A DNA stretch of 64,000 bases from Aquibacillus halophilus (GCF_009649745.1 NZ_WJNG01000007.1:62001-126000); one strand, 5' to 3'. Shown: positions 45,795-55,926, numbered from the stretch's first letter. Notes: a model not told the origin generated them from the letters alone. Translations and numbers: made by a program.

Positions 45795-45838
45795 TAAAGT
45801 ACCCTCTACCAGAAATTCTCTTGGTAGGGGGTACTTTA
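45795..45838. terminator. Bidirectional terminator between TVP38 gene and ysdB
   Basis: TAAAGTACCCTCTACCA pairs with TGGTAGGGGGTACTTTA (one mismatch); its right arm includes the ysdB stop codon. Confidence 0.82.
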
Positions 45839-46231
45839 TACTTTAGTCAGAACAAGTTTGTTAATCGGATACTTCCATTCTATCTCAGCGTGTGGATATC
45901 TTATTAATATTTCTTGCTCTAAGAAATATAAATCATCTCTCTCTAACCCTTTTAACTCTCCTGGATTACGGGCATGAACATTAATATTGATAACATCAAA
46001 TGATTTTTCAGTTGTACCTAAATATTTTTCACCCTCAAATAAAAATCCTTTATAAGTCATAAGTAAATTCTTTTTTATATTATCAGAGTCATCAAGAAAA
46101 TAAAAAGACTTTTTTTCTTTAGCAACCTCCAATTTTCTTTTTGGATTCATAATATATTTATAAGCAGTGTATAAGAGCATTATCATAGCTATTATTATTA
46201 ATAATCTAAATATTAAAATTATCATTTTCAT
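45836..46231 (-). CDS. ysdB: YsdB family membrane-anchored protein
   Basis: A 131-residue protein with an N-terminal transmembrane segment (about 3-23). A soluble domain follows, with EKKSFYFLDDSDNIKKNL and TYKGFLFEGEKYLG, recalled from B. subtilis YsdB. In B. subtilis ysdB belongs to the sigma-W envelope-stress regulon, and a near-perfect sigma-W promoter is found upstream. Function is unknown. Confidence 0.85.
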   Translation of the reverse strand: MKMIILIFRLLIIIAMIMLLYTAYKYIMNPKRKLEVAKEKKSFYFLDDSDNIKKNLLMTYKGFLFEGEKYLGTTEKSFDVININVHARNPGELKGLERDDLYFLEQEILIRYPHAEIEWKYPINKLVLTKV

Positions 46232-46260
46232 CGACTCCTAAATTAGTCTTCAATACTTAA

Positions 46261-46287
46261 TACGGTTGATAGCTAGTTATGGTTTCA
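46261..46287 (-). promoter_or_regulatory. Sigma-W-type promoter of ysdB
   Basis: Reading the minus strand, TGAAAC (46287-46282) and CGTA (46264-46261) are separated by 17 bases, matching the ECF sigma-W consensus TGAAAC-N16/17-CGTA. Confidence 0.8.
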
Positions 46288-46343
46288 CTTTAATTAGTAT
46301 TTACATGTTATAATCGAAAAAAGTTTAAAAAGGAGTAGTTGCA

Positions 46344-46826
46344 ATGGAATGGAGTCATTTATTTAACATGCAAAAACAATTAGATTCATACATAGAATCA
46401 AATCATCAACTAGATTCGATTGATCTGTTTGATAAGAAAGTACTAGCCTTGCTAGTAGAAGTTGGAGAGCTTGCTAACGAAACTAGATGCTTCAAATTTT
46501 GGAGCAAAAAGGCCCCGAGTGAAAACAAAGTTATCTTAGAAGAGTATGTTGACGGACTTCATTTTATTTTGTCTCTTGGGTTAGATAAAAATCTCACTTT
46601 TAATTCTGCAAAAATGGAAGGTTCTTTTAACATTACTGATCATTTTAATAATGTGTTTAAGGAAATCATAGCATTTAAAAGTGAACCAAGTAAAGAAAAG
46701 TACAACAAACTCTTTAATACATATATTGCTTTAGGAAGTAAACTTGGCTTTGATGAAAAAAGTGTACAAGCTGCTTATTTTGAGAAGAATAAGGTTAATC
46801 ATGAAAGACAAGATAAAGGATATTAA
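46344..46826 (+). CDS. Dimeric dUTPase, all-alpha NTP pyrophosphatase type
   Basis: A 160-residue all-alpha protein of the dUTPase_2 family. The metal-binding helix EVGELANETRCFKFW (near 37-51) and EEYVDGLHFILSLGL (near 64-78) carry the conserved E-x-x-E and E-x-x-D pairs. It should hydrolyse dUTP to dUMP and pyrophosphate, limiting uracil in DNA. AAGGAG precedes the ATG. It sits between ysdB and ysdC, an insertion relative to B. subtilis gene order as I recall it. Confidence 0.85.
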   Translation: MEWSHLFNMQKQLDSYIESNHQLDSIDLFDKKVLALLVEVGELANETRCFKFWSKKAPSENKVILEEYVDGLHFILSLGLDKNLTFNSAKMEGSFNITDHFNNVFKEIIAFKSEPSKEKYNKLFNTYIALGSKLGFDEKSVQAAYFEKNKVNHERQDKGY

Positions 46827-46900
46827 TTGTATTTTTTGTTTATTGAACCGAAAAAGGCTATACTTTTAGTTGAATTATCATAAAGGAGGATGTATTACAT

Positions 46901-47986
46901 ATGGCAAATACCAAAGAAACATTAACCATGCTAAAAGAATTAACTGATGCTAGAGCGATATCTGGTAATGAAAAAGAAGCACGAGATGTAATGAATAAAT
47001 ATATCTCTCCATATGCAGATGAGGTTTTTACGGATAATTTAGGTAGCTTAATTGCAAAAAAAATAGGCAAAGATAATGGACCTAAGATTATGGTAGCAGG
47101 ACACTTAGATGAAGTCGGATTTATGGTAACACGTATTGATGAAAAAGGATTTGTTTATTTTCAGACGGTTGGTGGGTGGTGGAGCCAGGTAATGCTTGCC
47201 CAACGTGTTACGCTCCTTACAAATAAGGGTGATGTGACAGGTGTAATTGGTTCTAAACCACCTCATATTTTACCTCCAGAAGCACGAAAAAAGCCTGTAG
47301 AGATTAAAGATATGTTTATTGACATAGGTGCAACTAGTAAAGAAGAAGCGACAGAGTTTGGCGTACGTCCTGGTGATTCAATTGTTCCTTATTTTGAATT
47401 CACACAGATGAAAAATGAAAAACTATTGTTAGCAAAGGCCTGGGATAACCGTATTGGTTGTGCAATTGCAATCGAAGTAATGAAGCAATTGAAGGGTGAA
47501 AGCCACCCTAACATTGTGTACGGTGTTGGAACAATACAAGAAGAAGTAGGTCTTCGTGGAGCAAAGACATCTACAAATGCAATAGAGCCAGATATTGGTT
47601 TCGCAGTTGACGTTGGTATTGCTGGTGACACGCCTGGAATTTCTGATAAGGATGCAGATAGCAAAATTGGAGAAGGGCCACAAATAATCCTTTATGATGC
47701 ATCAATGATTTCACACAAAGGTCTTCGTGACTTTGTGCTAGATACTGCTGATGAAAAGAAGATTCCATATCAATATGCTACTATGCCAGGTGGTGGAACA
47801 GACTCAGGATCTATTCATCTAACCGCAAACGGTGTACCGGCACTGTCAATCACAATTGCTACCCGTTATATTCATACACATGCCGCTATTCTTCATCAAG
47901 ACGATTTTGAAAATGCTGTAAAGCTAATTGTTGAAGTTATAAAGAGATTAGATGCAGATAAGGTGAAGGAAATTACTTTTAGTTAA
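46901..47986 (+). CDS. ysdC: M42 family glutamyl aminopeptidase YsdC
   Basis: A 361-residue M42 metallopeptidase. Metal and catalytic residues are in [38 protein letters not shown] and [10 protein letters not shown], fitting tetrahedral aminopeptidases that trim peptides in the cytoplasm. AAGGAGG lies upstream. B. subtilis YsdC is the likely orthologue and occupies the same region. Confidence 0.92.
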   Translation: MANTKETLTMLKELTDARAISGNEKEARDVMNKYISPYADEVFTDNLGSLIAKKIGKDNGPKIMVAGHLDEVGFMVTRIDEKGFVYFQTVGGWWSQVMLAQRVTLLTNKGDVTGVIGSKPPHILPPEARKKPVEIKDMFIDIGATSKEEATEFGVRPGDSIVPYFEFTQMKNEKLLLAKAWDNRIGCAIAIEVMKQLKGESHPNIVYGVGTIQEEVGLRGAKTSTNAIEPDIGFAVDVGIAGDTPGISDKDADSKIGEGPQIILYDASMISHKGLRDFVLDTADEKKIPYQYATMPGGGTDSGSIHLTANGVPALSITIATRYIHTHAAILHQDDFENAVKLIVEVIKRLDADKVKEITFS

Positions 47987-47995
47987 GAAAAGAAT

Positions 47996-48036
47996 TTAAA
48001 AGGGTGTCACCAAGTTTTTGGGACACCCTTTTAAAA
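47996..48036. terminator. Bidirectional terminator after ysdC
   Basis: AAAAGGGTGTC pairs with GACACCCTTTT; A and T tracts flank both sides, serving ysdC and the convergent transglycosylase gene. Confidence 0.85.
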
Positions 48037-48038
48037 AA

Positions 48039-48650
48039 TTATGCGTTATAACTATTCATTACTTTTAGTACATAGTTTTGTGTTTCTTTAAATGGAGGGA
48101 TTCCTTGATGTTTATCGACATTGCCTGGACCAGCATTATAAGCAGCTAACGCCAAATTGACATCGCCGTTATATCGATCCAGCATTTGTTTTAGATAACG
48201 CGTTCCTCCAAAGATATTTTCTTTGGGGTCAAAAGAATTTTCTACACCTAGGCCTCTGGCAGTTGATGGCATCAATTGCATTAAACCTTGTGCTCCAGCC
48301 CCACTTACTGCATGTGCATTAAAGTTAGATTCTGTTTGAATTACTGATCTTATTAATTTTTCCTCGACGCCATATGTGTTTGATGCTTGGTGAATCAAAT
48401 CATTAATTTCATTAGTTGAGTTCATAGGTGTTGAGATTTTTATGTTAGGTATGTAATTATTTAATGGGAAATCTTTAGATGTAGCCAAAGTATGAGCATT
48501 ACTATCTGAACTTGCTGTTGTAAGTAGGTTATTTAGAATTTGTTGAAAAGCTTGATCCATTGCTGAGGATTGGGAAGAATATGAATTATTGTTCGTCAGT
48601 AAAGACATTGCTTGTATTTGCATTAGATTTTGCATATATTTAATATCCAT
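48039..48650 (-). CDS. Lytic transglycosylase (SLT domain)
   Basis: A 203-residue protein. The N-terminal 80 residues are Gln/Asn/Ser-rich; the C-terminal SLT domain has catalytic Glu in VIQTESNFN, then [17 protein letters not shown] and [14 protein letters not shown]. It should cleave peptidoglycan between MurNAc and GlcNAc. No signal peptide is visible, as in B. subtilis CwlQ (YjbJ), so export may depend on another route. Two adjacent ATGs are possible; the second (48650) has better spacing to GAGGGA. Confidence 0.88.
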   Translation of the reverse strand: MDIKYMQNLMQIQAMSLLTNNNSYSSQSSAMDQAFQQILNNLLTTASSDSNAHTLATSKDFPLNNYIPNIKISTPMNSTNEINDLIHQASNTYGVEEKLIRSVIQTESNFNAHAVSGAGAQGLMQLMPSTARGLGVENSFDPKENIFGGTRYLKQMLDRYNGDVNLALAAYNAGPGNVDKHQGIPPFKETQNYVLKVMNSYNA

Positions 48651-48767
48651 CATATTCCCTCGCTTATCGACATTTTTTTACAATCTCGTTAAGTGTAGTT
48701 TACAGGATTTGCGAATGATAGGCAATTTAATTTTATATTTCGATATAACTAAAGAATTAAGGTAAAT

Positions 48768-48806
48768 AAAAAAGGCTGTTCATTACAATTGAACAACCCC
48801 CTTTTT
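48768..48806 (-). terminator. Terminator of sspI
   Basis: On the minus strand GGTTGTTCA pairs with TGAACAGCC, followed by TTTTTT. Confidence 0.8.
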
Positions 48807-48816
48807 AACAAAGACT

Positions 48817-49032
48817 TTATTGACCTTGTCTTACCCCTTGTTCAAGTGTTTTAAGCATTTCTTGCTTATCATTGTTATCGGAATGCTGCCACAGAACTTC
48901 AAAAAACACTCCTAATCCAGGTAACATTTTTTCTTCTCCATTTTGAATTGCATCAACAATGGTAGCTTCCAATTCTTCCGAGTTATTATCGGATACATTA
49001 GATAATATTGCATTTCTTAAATTTAAATCCAT
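48817..49032 (-). CDS. sspI: Small acid-soluble spore protein I
   Basis: A 71-residue SspI, the B. subtilis length, with [17 protein letters not shown] and [15 protein letters not shown] conserved. The ATG at 49032 follows AGAGGTG by six bases; an in-frame GTG at 49041 is inside that site. SspI is a minor spore protein made in the forespore, normally under sigma-G; I could not find a convincing sigma-G promoter. Confidence 0.92.
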   Translation of the reverse strand: MDLNLRNAILSNVSDNNSEELEATIVDAIQNGEEKMLPGLGVFFEVLWQHSDNNDKQEMLKTLEQGVRQGQ

Positions 49033-49126
49033 TTCTTTCACCTCTAATTAAGTATTTGGTATTCAACTGACTATCTAGGAAAACTATACATTTAACAGGA
49101 GTTTTCGCAGATAATATATAATTAGT

Positions 49127-49156
49127 TTGACCCTATAAGGTTGAAATATGTATGAT
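49127..49156 (+). promoter_or_regulatory. Candidate promoter of the rRNA methyltransferase gene
   Basis: TTGACC at 49127-49132 and TATGAT at 49151-49156 with an 18-base spacer. It lies upstream of ATG 49184 and supports that start. Confidence 0.5.
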
Positions 49157-49183
49157 GAAATTAAAATAGCTAAGGATGATTTG

Positions 49184-49930
49184 ATGATAACATCAGTACA
49201 AAATAGTAAGGTAAAAGAATGGAATAAACTCAAAAAAAAGAAAGATAGAGAAAGAACTAATTCATTTCTAGTTGAAGGAAATCATCTAGTTCAAGAGGCG
49301 TACGACAGTAATTGGAATATAAAAGAGATAATAATCGAAGAGGGAACTGTCTTACCGAGTTGGCTAGGCAATAAGGATGTTACGTATGTCTCTGACCATG
49401 TTTTCAAATCCATAACTGATACAAAAACACCACAAGGAATAGCGGCAGTCGTAGAAATGAAAGAGCCAAGTCAGCAAGAGTTAAATCGGATTGTGATTTT
49501 GGATACTGTTCAAGATCCTGGAAATTTAGGTACTATTATCCGTACCGCAGATGCTGCAGGTTTTGATGCGATTATACTTGGTGACGGAACGGTTGATTTG
49601 TATAACGAAAAGGTAATTAGGTCAACTCAAGGTTCGGTGTTCCACTTACCTATATTTCAAAAAAATCTACATAATGAAATTCCCTCTTTAAAAGAAAGAG
49701 CTTTTCAAGTGTGGGCATCGACTTTAGAAGGTGCAAAGGCTTATACAAATCTGCCCATCCCTGATAAAGTAGCTTTAATCGTAGGGAATGAAGGCTCTGG
49801 AATCCAGCCTTCTATTATTGATTTAGCGGATGAAAAAGTACATATTCCTATATACGGACAAGCTGAATCATTAAATGTTAGTGTAGCCACCGGCATATTG
49901 CTTTATCATATAGCAAACCAAAAAAAATAA
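49184..49930 (+). CDS. ysgA: TrmH-type (SPOUT) RNA 2'-O-methyltransferase YsgA
   Basis: A 248-residue SPOUT methyltransferase. An N-terminal substrate-binding domain (MITSVQNSKVKEWNKL, FLVEGNHLVQEA) is followed by the knotted domain with DPGNLGTIIRTADAAG, VGNEGSGI and AESLNVSVATGILLY. It probably methylates rRNA; the exact nucleotide is uncertain. AAGGA lies seven bases before ATG 49184. An open frame to 49148 overlaps the promoter -10. Confidence 0.9.
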   Translation: MITSVQNSKVKEWNKLKKKKDRERTNSFLVEGNHLVQEAYDSNWNIKEIIIEEGTVLPSWLGNKDVTYVSDHVFKSITDTKTPQGIAAVVEMKEPSQQELNRIVILDTVQDPGNLGTIIRTADAAGFDAIILGDGTVDLYNEKVIRSTQGSVFHLPIFQKNLHNEIPSLKERAFQVWASTLEGAKAYTNLPIPDKVALIVGNEGSGIQPSIIDLADEKVHIPIYGQAESLNVSVATGILLYHIANQKK

Positions 49931-49987
49931 AAATTCCTATTCCTGATGGGAAATCAGCCTTTTTTGTTAGAAAGTTAGTACTTAAGG

Positions 49988-50016
49988 TTGCATCTTTGCT
50001 TTGCTTTTTCTATAAT
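49988..50016 (+). promoter_or_regulatory. Sigma-A promoter of pheST
   Basis: TTGCAT at 49988-49993 and TATAAT at 50011-50016, 17-base spacer, directly before the T-box leader. Confidence 0.8.
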
Positions 50017-50025
50017 AAGAAAATA

Positions 50026-50299
50026 ATAAGAATATCGACAGGCAAAGAAAGAGTCAGTAAACAGTTGCAGAATCGTTATAAGGGAGAAAATGCCGTAGAC
50101 TGAAAGCATTTTTACCGAGGTAACTGTTGAATATTCACTCTTGAGCCGACACTGGGACCTTGTCGCTTGAGCGCAAGTAAAGGTGTTCCGGATTTATTCC
50201 GTTATCAAGCTCAAGTGGACATATTTTTACATGTGTCAACAAGGGTGGTACCGCGATCTTACAAGTCTCGTCCCTTTATTTTAGGGGCGAGGCTTTTTT
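50026..50299 (+). ncRNA. T-box leader of pheST (phenylalanine)
   Basis: The canonical T-box AGGGTGGTACCGCG is at 50242-50255. It is followed by the terminator GTCTCGTCCC.../...GGGGCGAGGC (50265-50293) and six T. A specifier TTC (Phe) followed by A is at 50134-50136. An ORF that opens through this region (50167-50475) is fortuitous. Confidence 0.93.
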
Positions 50300-50371
50300 A
50301 TGCTTTTTCGAGATCTGAGAAAACGGGTAAATGCAGGTCGTCAGTACATAAATTAGAGGAGGTTATTTTTT

Positions 50372-51409
50372 ATGAAGGAACGGTTAAAAGAACTGCAGTT
50401 AGAAGCGTTAGAACGAGTAGAGAAAGCATCTACTCTATCGGATCTTCAAGATATTCGTGTCGCTTATCTTGGTAAGAAAGGTCCAATTACAGAAGTATTA
50501 CGAGGTATGGGTAAATTATCACAAGAAGAACGACCAATTATCGGCGAACTTGCTAATAAGGTTCGAGAGGGTATTGCAAATGAACTTGATGTCAAGAAAG
50601 CGAAGTTAGAGGCTAAAGAATTGGATAAGAAATTAGAACAGGAAACGATTGATATAACCCTTCCTGGAAGGCCAGTTCAAGTTGGAGGACCGCATTTGTT
50701 GACTAGTATTGTTCAAGAAATCGAAGACTTGTTTATTGGAATGGGCTTTGAGATAAGAGAAGGCCCAGAGGTTGAAACAGATTATTATAACTTTGAAGCT
50801 TTAAATTTACCAAAGGGACACCCTGCTAGGGATATGCAGGACTCCTTTTACATTACGGAAGATCTATTATTACGTACACATACATCACCAGTACAGGCAC
50901 GTACTATGGGTGAATACAAGGGAAGTCAACCAGTTAAAATGATTTGTCCTGGCAAAGTGTATCGTCGTGATACGGATGATGCGACACACTCCCATCAATT
51001 TACTCAGGTTGAAGGGTTATATGTTGATAAAGACGTTAGAATGAGTGATTTGAAAGGTGTCTTAAACAGTTTTGCTAAACAGTTATTTGGTGAAGATAGG
51101 GAAATTCGATTACGACCTAGTTTCTTTCCATTTACCGAACCATCTGTTGAAATGGATATCTCTTGTAAAGTTTGTAATGGAAAAGGTTGTTCCGTCTGTA
51201 AAAGAACTGGTTGGATTGAAATACTTGGTGGAGGTATGGTACACCCAAGAGTTTTGGAATTAGCCGGATACGATCCGAAGGTGTACAACGGATTTGCATT
51301 TGGTATGGGACCTGAACGAATCGCTATGCTTAAATATGGAGTAGATGATATACGCCATTTCTATGCAAATGATGTAAGGTTTTTAAAGCAATATCATAAA
51401 GCAGAATAG
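50372..51409 (+). CDS. pheS: Phenylalanyl-tRNA synthetase alpha subunit
   Basis: A 345-residue class II synthetase subunit. An N-terminal coiled coil (about 1-90) is followed by the catalytic core with [41 protein letters not shown] and [14 protein letters not shown]. It charges tRNA-Phe as an alpha2-beta2 enzyme with PheT. AGGAGG precedes the ATG. It is 12 bases from pheT. Confidence 0.96.
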   Translation: MKERLKELQLEALERVEKASTLSDLQDIRVAYLGKKGPITEVLRGMGKLSQEERPIIGELANKVREGIANELDVKKAKLEAKELDKKLEQETIDITLPGRPVQVGGPHLLTSIVQEIEDLFIGMGFEIREGPEVETDYYNFEALNLPKGHPARDMQDSFYITEDLLLRTHTSPVQARTMGEYKGSQPVKMICPGKVYRRDTDDATHSHQFTQVEGLYVDKDVRMSDLKGVLNSFAKQLFGEDREIRLRPSFFPFTEPSVEMDISCKVCNGKGCSVCKRTGWIEILGGGMVHPRVLELAGYDPKVYNGFAFGMGPERIAMLKYGVDDIRHFYANDVRFLKQYHKAE

Positions 51410-51421
51410 GGAGGTTATCTG

Positions 51422-53848
51422 ATGTTTGTATCTTTAAATTGGTTAAGAAATTATGTTGATATAGAAAATATCACACCAGAAGAACTAGCAGAAAAAATTA
51501 CTAAGACTGGTATCGAAGTTGAGGGGATCGAGTACATTGCTGACCAGAGCTCAAATGTAGTAGTTGGTTTTGTTAACGAATGTGAAAAACATCCGAATGC
51601 AGACAAACTGAATTTATGTCAAGTTGACGTTGGTGATGAAGTATTACAAATCATTTGCGGTGCACCAAACATTGCTCAAGGTCAAAAAGTAGCAGTTGCA
51701 AAACCGGGTGCAGTGCTACCAGGTAATTTCAAAATTAAAAAGGCAAAGCTTCGCGGTGTAGAATCAAATGGTATGATTTGTTCTTTACAGGAACTTGGAA
51801 TTGAAGAAAAATATGTACCAAAAGATGTGGCAGAGGGTATTTTTGTATTCCCAGAAGAATCAGAAGTAGGAGTAAATGCATTACAATTATTAAACTTGGA
51901 TGATGCGATTTTAGAGCTAGGTTTAACGCCAAACCGCTCCGATGCGTTAAGTATGTTAGGTGTTGCCTACGAAGTGTCAGCAATCCTAGATGTCCCAATT
52001 CGCTTACCCGAAGAAGGAGTAGAAACTGGCACAGAGAAAGCTAGCGATTATGTATCTATAAAAGTAGAGGATCCGGATTTAAATCCATACTACGGGGCTT
52101 TTGTCGTAAAGGACATTCAAATTGGACCTTCACCTTTATGGATTCGTAATTATTTAATGGCGGCTGGTATTCGACCAATTAACAATGTTGTAGATATTAC
52201 GAATTATGTACTCCTTGAATATGGTCAACCGCTTCATGCATTCGATTTTGATCAATTTGGATCGAAGGAAATTGTAGTGAGAAGAGCGCATGATGGGGAA
52301 AAAATGATCACTCTAGACGACGAGGAAAGAACGTTAAAATCAGATCATTTAGTTATTACAAATGGACAACAACCAACAGCACTAGCTGGTGTAATGGGTG
52401 GAGCAAATTCTGAAGTATCTGACCAAACCACTACAGTTTTGTTGGAAGCAGCATATTTTGCACCATCTGCAGTTAGAACATCGTCAAAAGACCATGGACT
52501 TCGAAGTGAATCGAGTACACGATTTGAAAAAGGTGTCGATCCTAACCGTGTAAAAAGAGCAGGGTTAAGAGCTGCACAGCTATTAACTAAGTATGCTAAT
52601 GGAACATTATTAAGTGGTATAGTGGAATTTGATCAACTTGACAAATCAGAAGTAGAAGTTAACATTCAAACCAACAAAATTAATAACCGACTTGGCACAG
52701 AAATTAGTAAGGAAACAATTGCTGATATTCTACGGAAACTAAATTTCAATTATGACCAAGACGGAGATGATTTTACAATACATGTACCTACTCGACGCCA
52801 AGACATTACAATATTTGAAGATATGATTGAAGAAGTCGCTAGAATATATGGCTATGATAATTTGCCATATACGTTACCACAAGGCGCTTCACAAGCTGGT
52901 GGTCTTACAAATCAACAACAGTTGAAACGAAATGTGAAGAATTATTTCGAGAGTGCAGGATTGATGGAAGCAATCACGTATTCATTAACAACCAAACAAC
53001 GTGCTAATCTACTTATTAGTCCAGAGATAAAATCAAAAGCAGAGGTCCCTGTGGCACTTGCCATGCCTATGAGTGAAGAACATAGCACATTGCGTTTAAG
53101 CATCCTACCTGAAATGCTTGATTCCCTAGCTTATAACATCGCGAGGAAGCAACCGAATTTGGGCTATTATGAAGTAGGTACAGTATTTGTTTCAGAACAA
53201 AAAATAGTTACAGAGCAACCAGAAGAAAAATTAAGAGCAACTGGAGCGGTTACAGGGGAGTGGATATCACACCCGTGGCAACAAGAAAAAAGAGTAGTAG
53301 ATTTCTTTTTAGTCAAAGGTATTGTTGAAGGACTATTCCGGAAATTAAATCTTTCGGTTGAATATAAGCAGGTGAAGATAGACGGAATGCACCCTGGAAG
53401 AACTGCTCAAATTTATTTACAAGAAAGACCAATTGGTTTTCTTGGTCAAGTGCATCCCAAATTACAAAAAGATTATGATTTGAAAGACACATACGTATTT
53501 GACATAGATTTGGACTATATTTTTGAGCTACATGATATCGAACCTAGCTTTTTAAAAATTCCACGTTATCCTTCTATTTCTAGGGATATAGCACTAGTAG
53601 TAAAAGAAGAAGTCTATGCAGGTGCTATTCAGTCTACTATTGAAGAGGCTGGCGGTTCACTTGTAAAAGAAGTTCAAGTATTTGATGTGTATCAAGGTGA
53701 GCATTTAGCTAAAGGTACAAAATCGATTGCATTCAATATCCTATATTTAGACCCAGAGAAAACCCTAAAAGATGAAGAGGTAGAGAAATCTTATCAAGCA
53801 ATTCTATCTGCTGTACAAGATGTGCATCAAGCAGAGTTAAGAGGATAA
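51422..53848 (+). CDS. pheT: Phenylalanyl-tRNA synthetase beta subunit
   Basis: An 808-residue subunit, the usual length. It has an EMAP-like tRNA-binding domain (about 40-150, CGAPNIAQGQKVAVA), the B3/B4 editing domain, B5, a degenerate catalytic-like core, and the C-terminal ferredoxin-fold anticodon domain (ISRDIALVVKEEV). GGGAGG precedes the ATG. Confidence 0.96.
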   Translation: MFVSLNWLRNYVDIENITPEELAEKITKTGIEVEGIEYIADQSSNVVVGFVNECEKHPNADKLNLCQVDVGDEVLQIICGAPNIAQGQKVAVAKPGAVLPGNFKIKKAKLRGVESNGMICSLQELGIEEKYVPKDVAEGIFVFPEESEVGVNALQLLNLDDAILELGLTPNRSDALSMLGVAYEVSAILDVPIRLPEEGVETGTEKASDYVSIKVEDPDLNPYYGAFVVKDIQIGPSPLWIRNYLMAAGIRPINNVVDITNYVLLEYGQPLHAFDFDQFGSKEIVVRRAHDGEKMITLDDEERTLKSDHLVITNGQQPTALAGVMGGANSEVSDQTTTVLLEAAYFAPSAVRTSSKDHGLRSESSTRFEKGVDPNRVKRAGLRAAQLLTKYANGTLLSGIVEFDQLDKSEVEVNIQTNKINNRLGTEISKETIADILRKLNFNYDQDGDDFTIHVPTRRQDITIFEDMIEEVARIYGYDNLPYTLPQGASQAGGLTNQQQLKRNVKNYFESAGLMEAITYSLTTKQRANLLISPEIKSKAEVPVALAMPMSEEHSTLRLSILPEMLDSLAYNIARKQPNLGYYEVGTVFVSEQKIVTEQPEEKLRATGAVTGEWISHPWQQEKRVVDFFLVKGIVEGLFRKLNLSVEYKQVKIDGMHPGRTAQIYLQERPIGFLGQVHPKLQKDYDLKDTYVFDIDLDYIFELHDIEPSFLKIPRYPSISRDIALVVKEEVYAGAIQSTIEEAGGSLVKEVQVFDVYQGEHLAKGTKSIAFNILYLDPEKTLKDEEVEKSYQAILSAVQDVHQAELRG

Positions 53849-53891
53849 TAAGAAAGAGGCTGTCATCAATGACAGCCTCTTTCTTATTATC
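53844..53891. terminator. 22-bp bidirectional terminator between pheT and rnhC
   Basis: A perfect stem centred on GGCTGTCA-TCAA-TGACAGCC. Its arms include the pheT stop codon and part of the rnhC stop codon. Confidence 0.9.
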
Positions 53892-54819
53892 AATAATGTT
53901 TTGCTTTTTCCGTATTGGCAAAGTGAATTTTGGCATACTTTGAAAGCTCATCTAGACCGATGTTACGTAAGATACCACCAGCAACTTTATCTACTTTTTG
54001 AGAGGCTCCTTTTGGTAAGGTTACCCCTGCTAAGTCTGATAGTTTATCCATTTCCTTCACAAAACTAGCCCTTGCAATTATCGAACCAGTAGCTACGGCA
54101 ATCGAGTGACTTTCCGCCTTGGTCATGAAATAAACGTTCTCCTGAAGCACTTCTCGTTCCGATTTAAGATGGTTTTTATAGCTGTGTGGTAGGGAAAATT
54201 GGTCAATTAAAATACCTACTGGCTTATTTGGTTCGATTTTTTTAAGTAGCTTTGTGATGGCATGATGATGTAGCATCGTTTTCATCTTTCCTTGTGTCCA
54301 ACCCTTACTTTGAAGCTTATTATATTTTTCATTATGTAATATTACTAATGAATAAGGAACTTTCATTTTAACTATTTCTTTTGCGATTAATTGTATTTTA
54401 TCATCGGTCAAGTTCTTTGAGTCTTTTACACCAATTTCTTTTAGTAATGGAATTTGCTCTTTTTTAACGTAAGCAGCAGCTACAGTAATTGGACCAAAAT
54501 AATCACCGGTTCCAGCCTCATCAGATCCGATATGTGAAGAAGTAAAGAGTGAGGATGGGGGGGCATAGGAATGTGCTGATTTTAGGGTGCCTTTCTTGTT
54601 CTCAGAAGTAGTTTGTTGAACGCTCCCCCATTTAGCTGCTTCGGTTTCAGGTGATGCTCCTTGAAATAGAACCTTTCCGGACTTATATGCAGTAATTGAA
54701 CTATTACTTGTTTTTGCTGAAAATATTGCTCCTGGTGGGGCAGCTTTTAAAGAGTTTTTGTAAAAAGATTTTAATTCTAGTATTTTTTCCTTAGATAGTA
54801 TTAAGACGATTTGTGGCAT
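53890..54819 (-). CDS. rnhC: Ribonuclease HIII
   Basis: A 309-residue RNase HIII. An N-terminal TBP-like substrate-binding domain (about 1-85) is followed by the catalytic domain with SDEAGTGDYFGPITVAAAY (acidic residues of the RNase HII/HIII type) and KDSKNLTD. It degrades RNA in RNA-DNA hybrids. It is convergent with pheT and divergent from zapA, as in B. subtilis. Confidence 0.94.
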   Translation of the reverse strand: MPQIVLILSKEKILELKSFYKNSLKAAPPGAIFSAKTSNSSITAYKSGKVLFQGASPETEAAKWGSVQQTTSENKKGTLKSAHSYAPPSSLFTSSHIGSDEAGTGDYFGPITVAAAYVKKEQIPLLKEIGVKDSKNLTDDKIQLIAKEIVKMKVPYSLVILHNEKYNKLQSKGWTQGKMKTMLHHHAITKLLKKIEPNKPVGILIDQFSLPHSYKNHLKSEREVLQENVYFMTKAESHSIAVATGSIIARASFVKEMDKLSDLAGVTLPKGASQKVDKVAGGILRNIGLDELSKYAKIHFANTEKAKHY

Positions 54820-54943
54820 AGTATCTCTCCAATTCTTTAATTATTCCATTATACCAATAATAAAGCCGTCAGAATAGTTTCCTAAATGATAGTCTTCATG
54901 TTAATATTAAATTTAGGATTTGATAGAAACGGGGGGTATAATC

Positions 54944-55204
54944 GTGTCCCAAACTGATAAAACACGTACTACGGTTGACATATATGGTAGATCCTACACG
55001 ATAGTTGGTACAGAGAGAGCGCACCATGTAAGAATGGTCTCTAGTCTTGTTGACCAAAAAATGCGTGAAATTCATGATGCAAACAAAAGCTTGGACACTA
55101 CCAAATTGGCTGTTTTAACAGCGGTAAATACAATGAATGATTATTTGAAACTGAAAGATGAATACGCAGAACTACTTGGTTCAATAAAACAGAAAGAGGA
55201 TTAA
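54944..55204 (+). CDS. zapA: Cell division protein ZapA
   Basis: An 86-residue FtsZ-ring stabiliser with TTVDIYGRSYTIVG and a C-terminal coiled coil. The GTG at 54944 (MSQTDKTRTTVDIYG) has GGGGGG about 7-8 bases upstream and matches family length; the frame is open to a TTG at 54920 without a binding site. Confidence 0.9.
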   Translation: MSQTDKTRTTVDIYGRSYTIVGTERAHHVRMVSSLVDQKMREIHDANKSLDTTKLAVLTAVNTMNDYLKLKDEYAELLGSIKQKED

Positions 55205-55210
55205 GAAAAA

Positions 55211-55765
55211 ATGATTGATATTATATTATTGGGAATACTAATTCTAGGTATTTTTATTGGTTTAAAAAGAGGATTCATTCTGCAATTATTCCACTTAATT
55301 GGTTTTTTTATTGCATTTATTGTCTCTGTTCTTTATTATGACAAGTTGTCGTCAAAATTGGATTTATGGATTCCGTATCCAGATTTACCCGAAGATGCTA
55401 CATGGGCTGTTTTTCTAGATACGTTACCACTAGAATCTGCATTTTATAATGGTATCGCTTTCGTTGCAATCTTTTTTGCAACAAAGATTGTTTTACAAAT
55501 CCTAACATCTATGTTGGACTTTGTTGCAGACTTACCTATTTTAAACTCAATTAATGTAATATTGGGTGCAATTTTAGGCTTTGTTGAAACATACTTTATT
55601 TTGTTTGTTTTTATTTACATATTGGCGTTGGCCCCTGTTGAATTTATTCAAAATCGACTAGAGAGCTCATCGATTGTTACGTATATGGTTGATAGCACCC
55701 CTTATATCTCAAACCAGATCAAAATTCTTTGGTTTGAACATGTAGTAACTTTGTTAGAACGTTAA
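55211..55765 (+). CDS. yshB: CvpA family membrane protein
   Basis: A 184-residue CvpA-type protein with about four hydrophobic segments and the family N terminus MIDIILLGILILGIFIGLKR. It follows zapA by 6 bases and should be cotranscribed. In other bacteria CvpA is linked with colicin V production and envelope integrity; its role here is unknown. Confidence 0.88.
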   Translation: MIDIILLGILILGIFIGLKRGFILQLFHLIGFFIAFIVSVLYYDKLSSKLDLWIPYPDLPEDATWAVFLDTLPLESAFYNGIAFVAIFFATKIVLQILTSMLDFVADLPILNSINVILGAILGFVETYFILFVFIYILALAPVEFIQNRLESSSIVTYMVDSTPYISNQIKILWFEHVVTLLER

Positions 55766-55822
55766 CTTCCTTGGATTTTAGGGTGACAATTTGATGTGAC
55801 GGGATTAATATATTCAGGAGAG

Positions 55823-55855
55823 AAACCCTTGCGGACAGTAAAGCAAGGGTTTTAT
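55823..55855 (+). terminator. Probable terminator after yshB
   Basis: AAACCCTTGC pairs exactly with GCAAGGGTTT; the following T run is short. Confidence 0.6.
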
Positions 55856-55926
55856 CTACTTTAAGGTTAGTTACTCGTTAAATAAGAGTGGTCTTCATTA
55901 GATTATTTTTAGGAGGATTATTGAAG

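Noticed and set aside
49042-49147. Sigma-G promoter for sspI
   Set aside because: TGTATA and TGAATA-like hexamers occur but no properly spaced CATACTA-like -10 is visible.
50167-50475. 102-residue ORF before pheS
   Set aside because: It reads through the T-box and its terminator and overlaps pheS in another frame.
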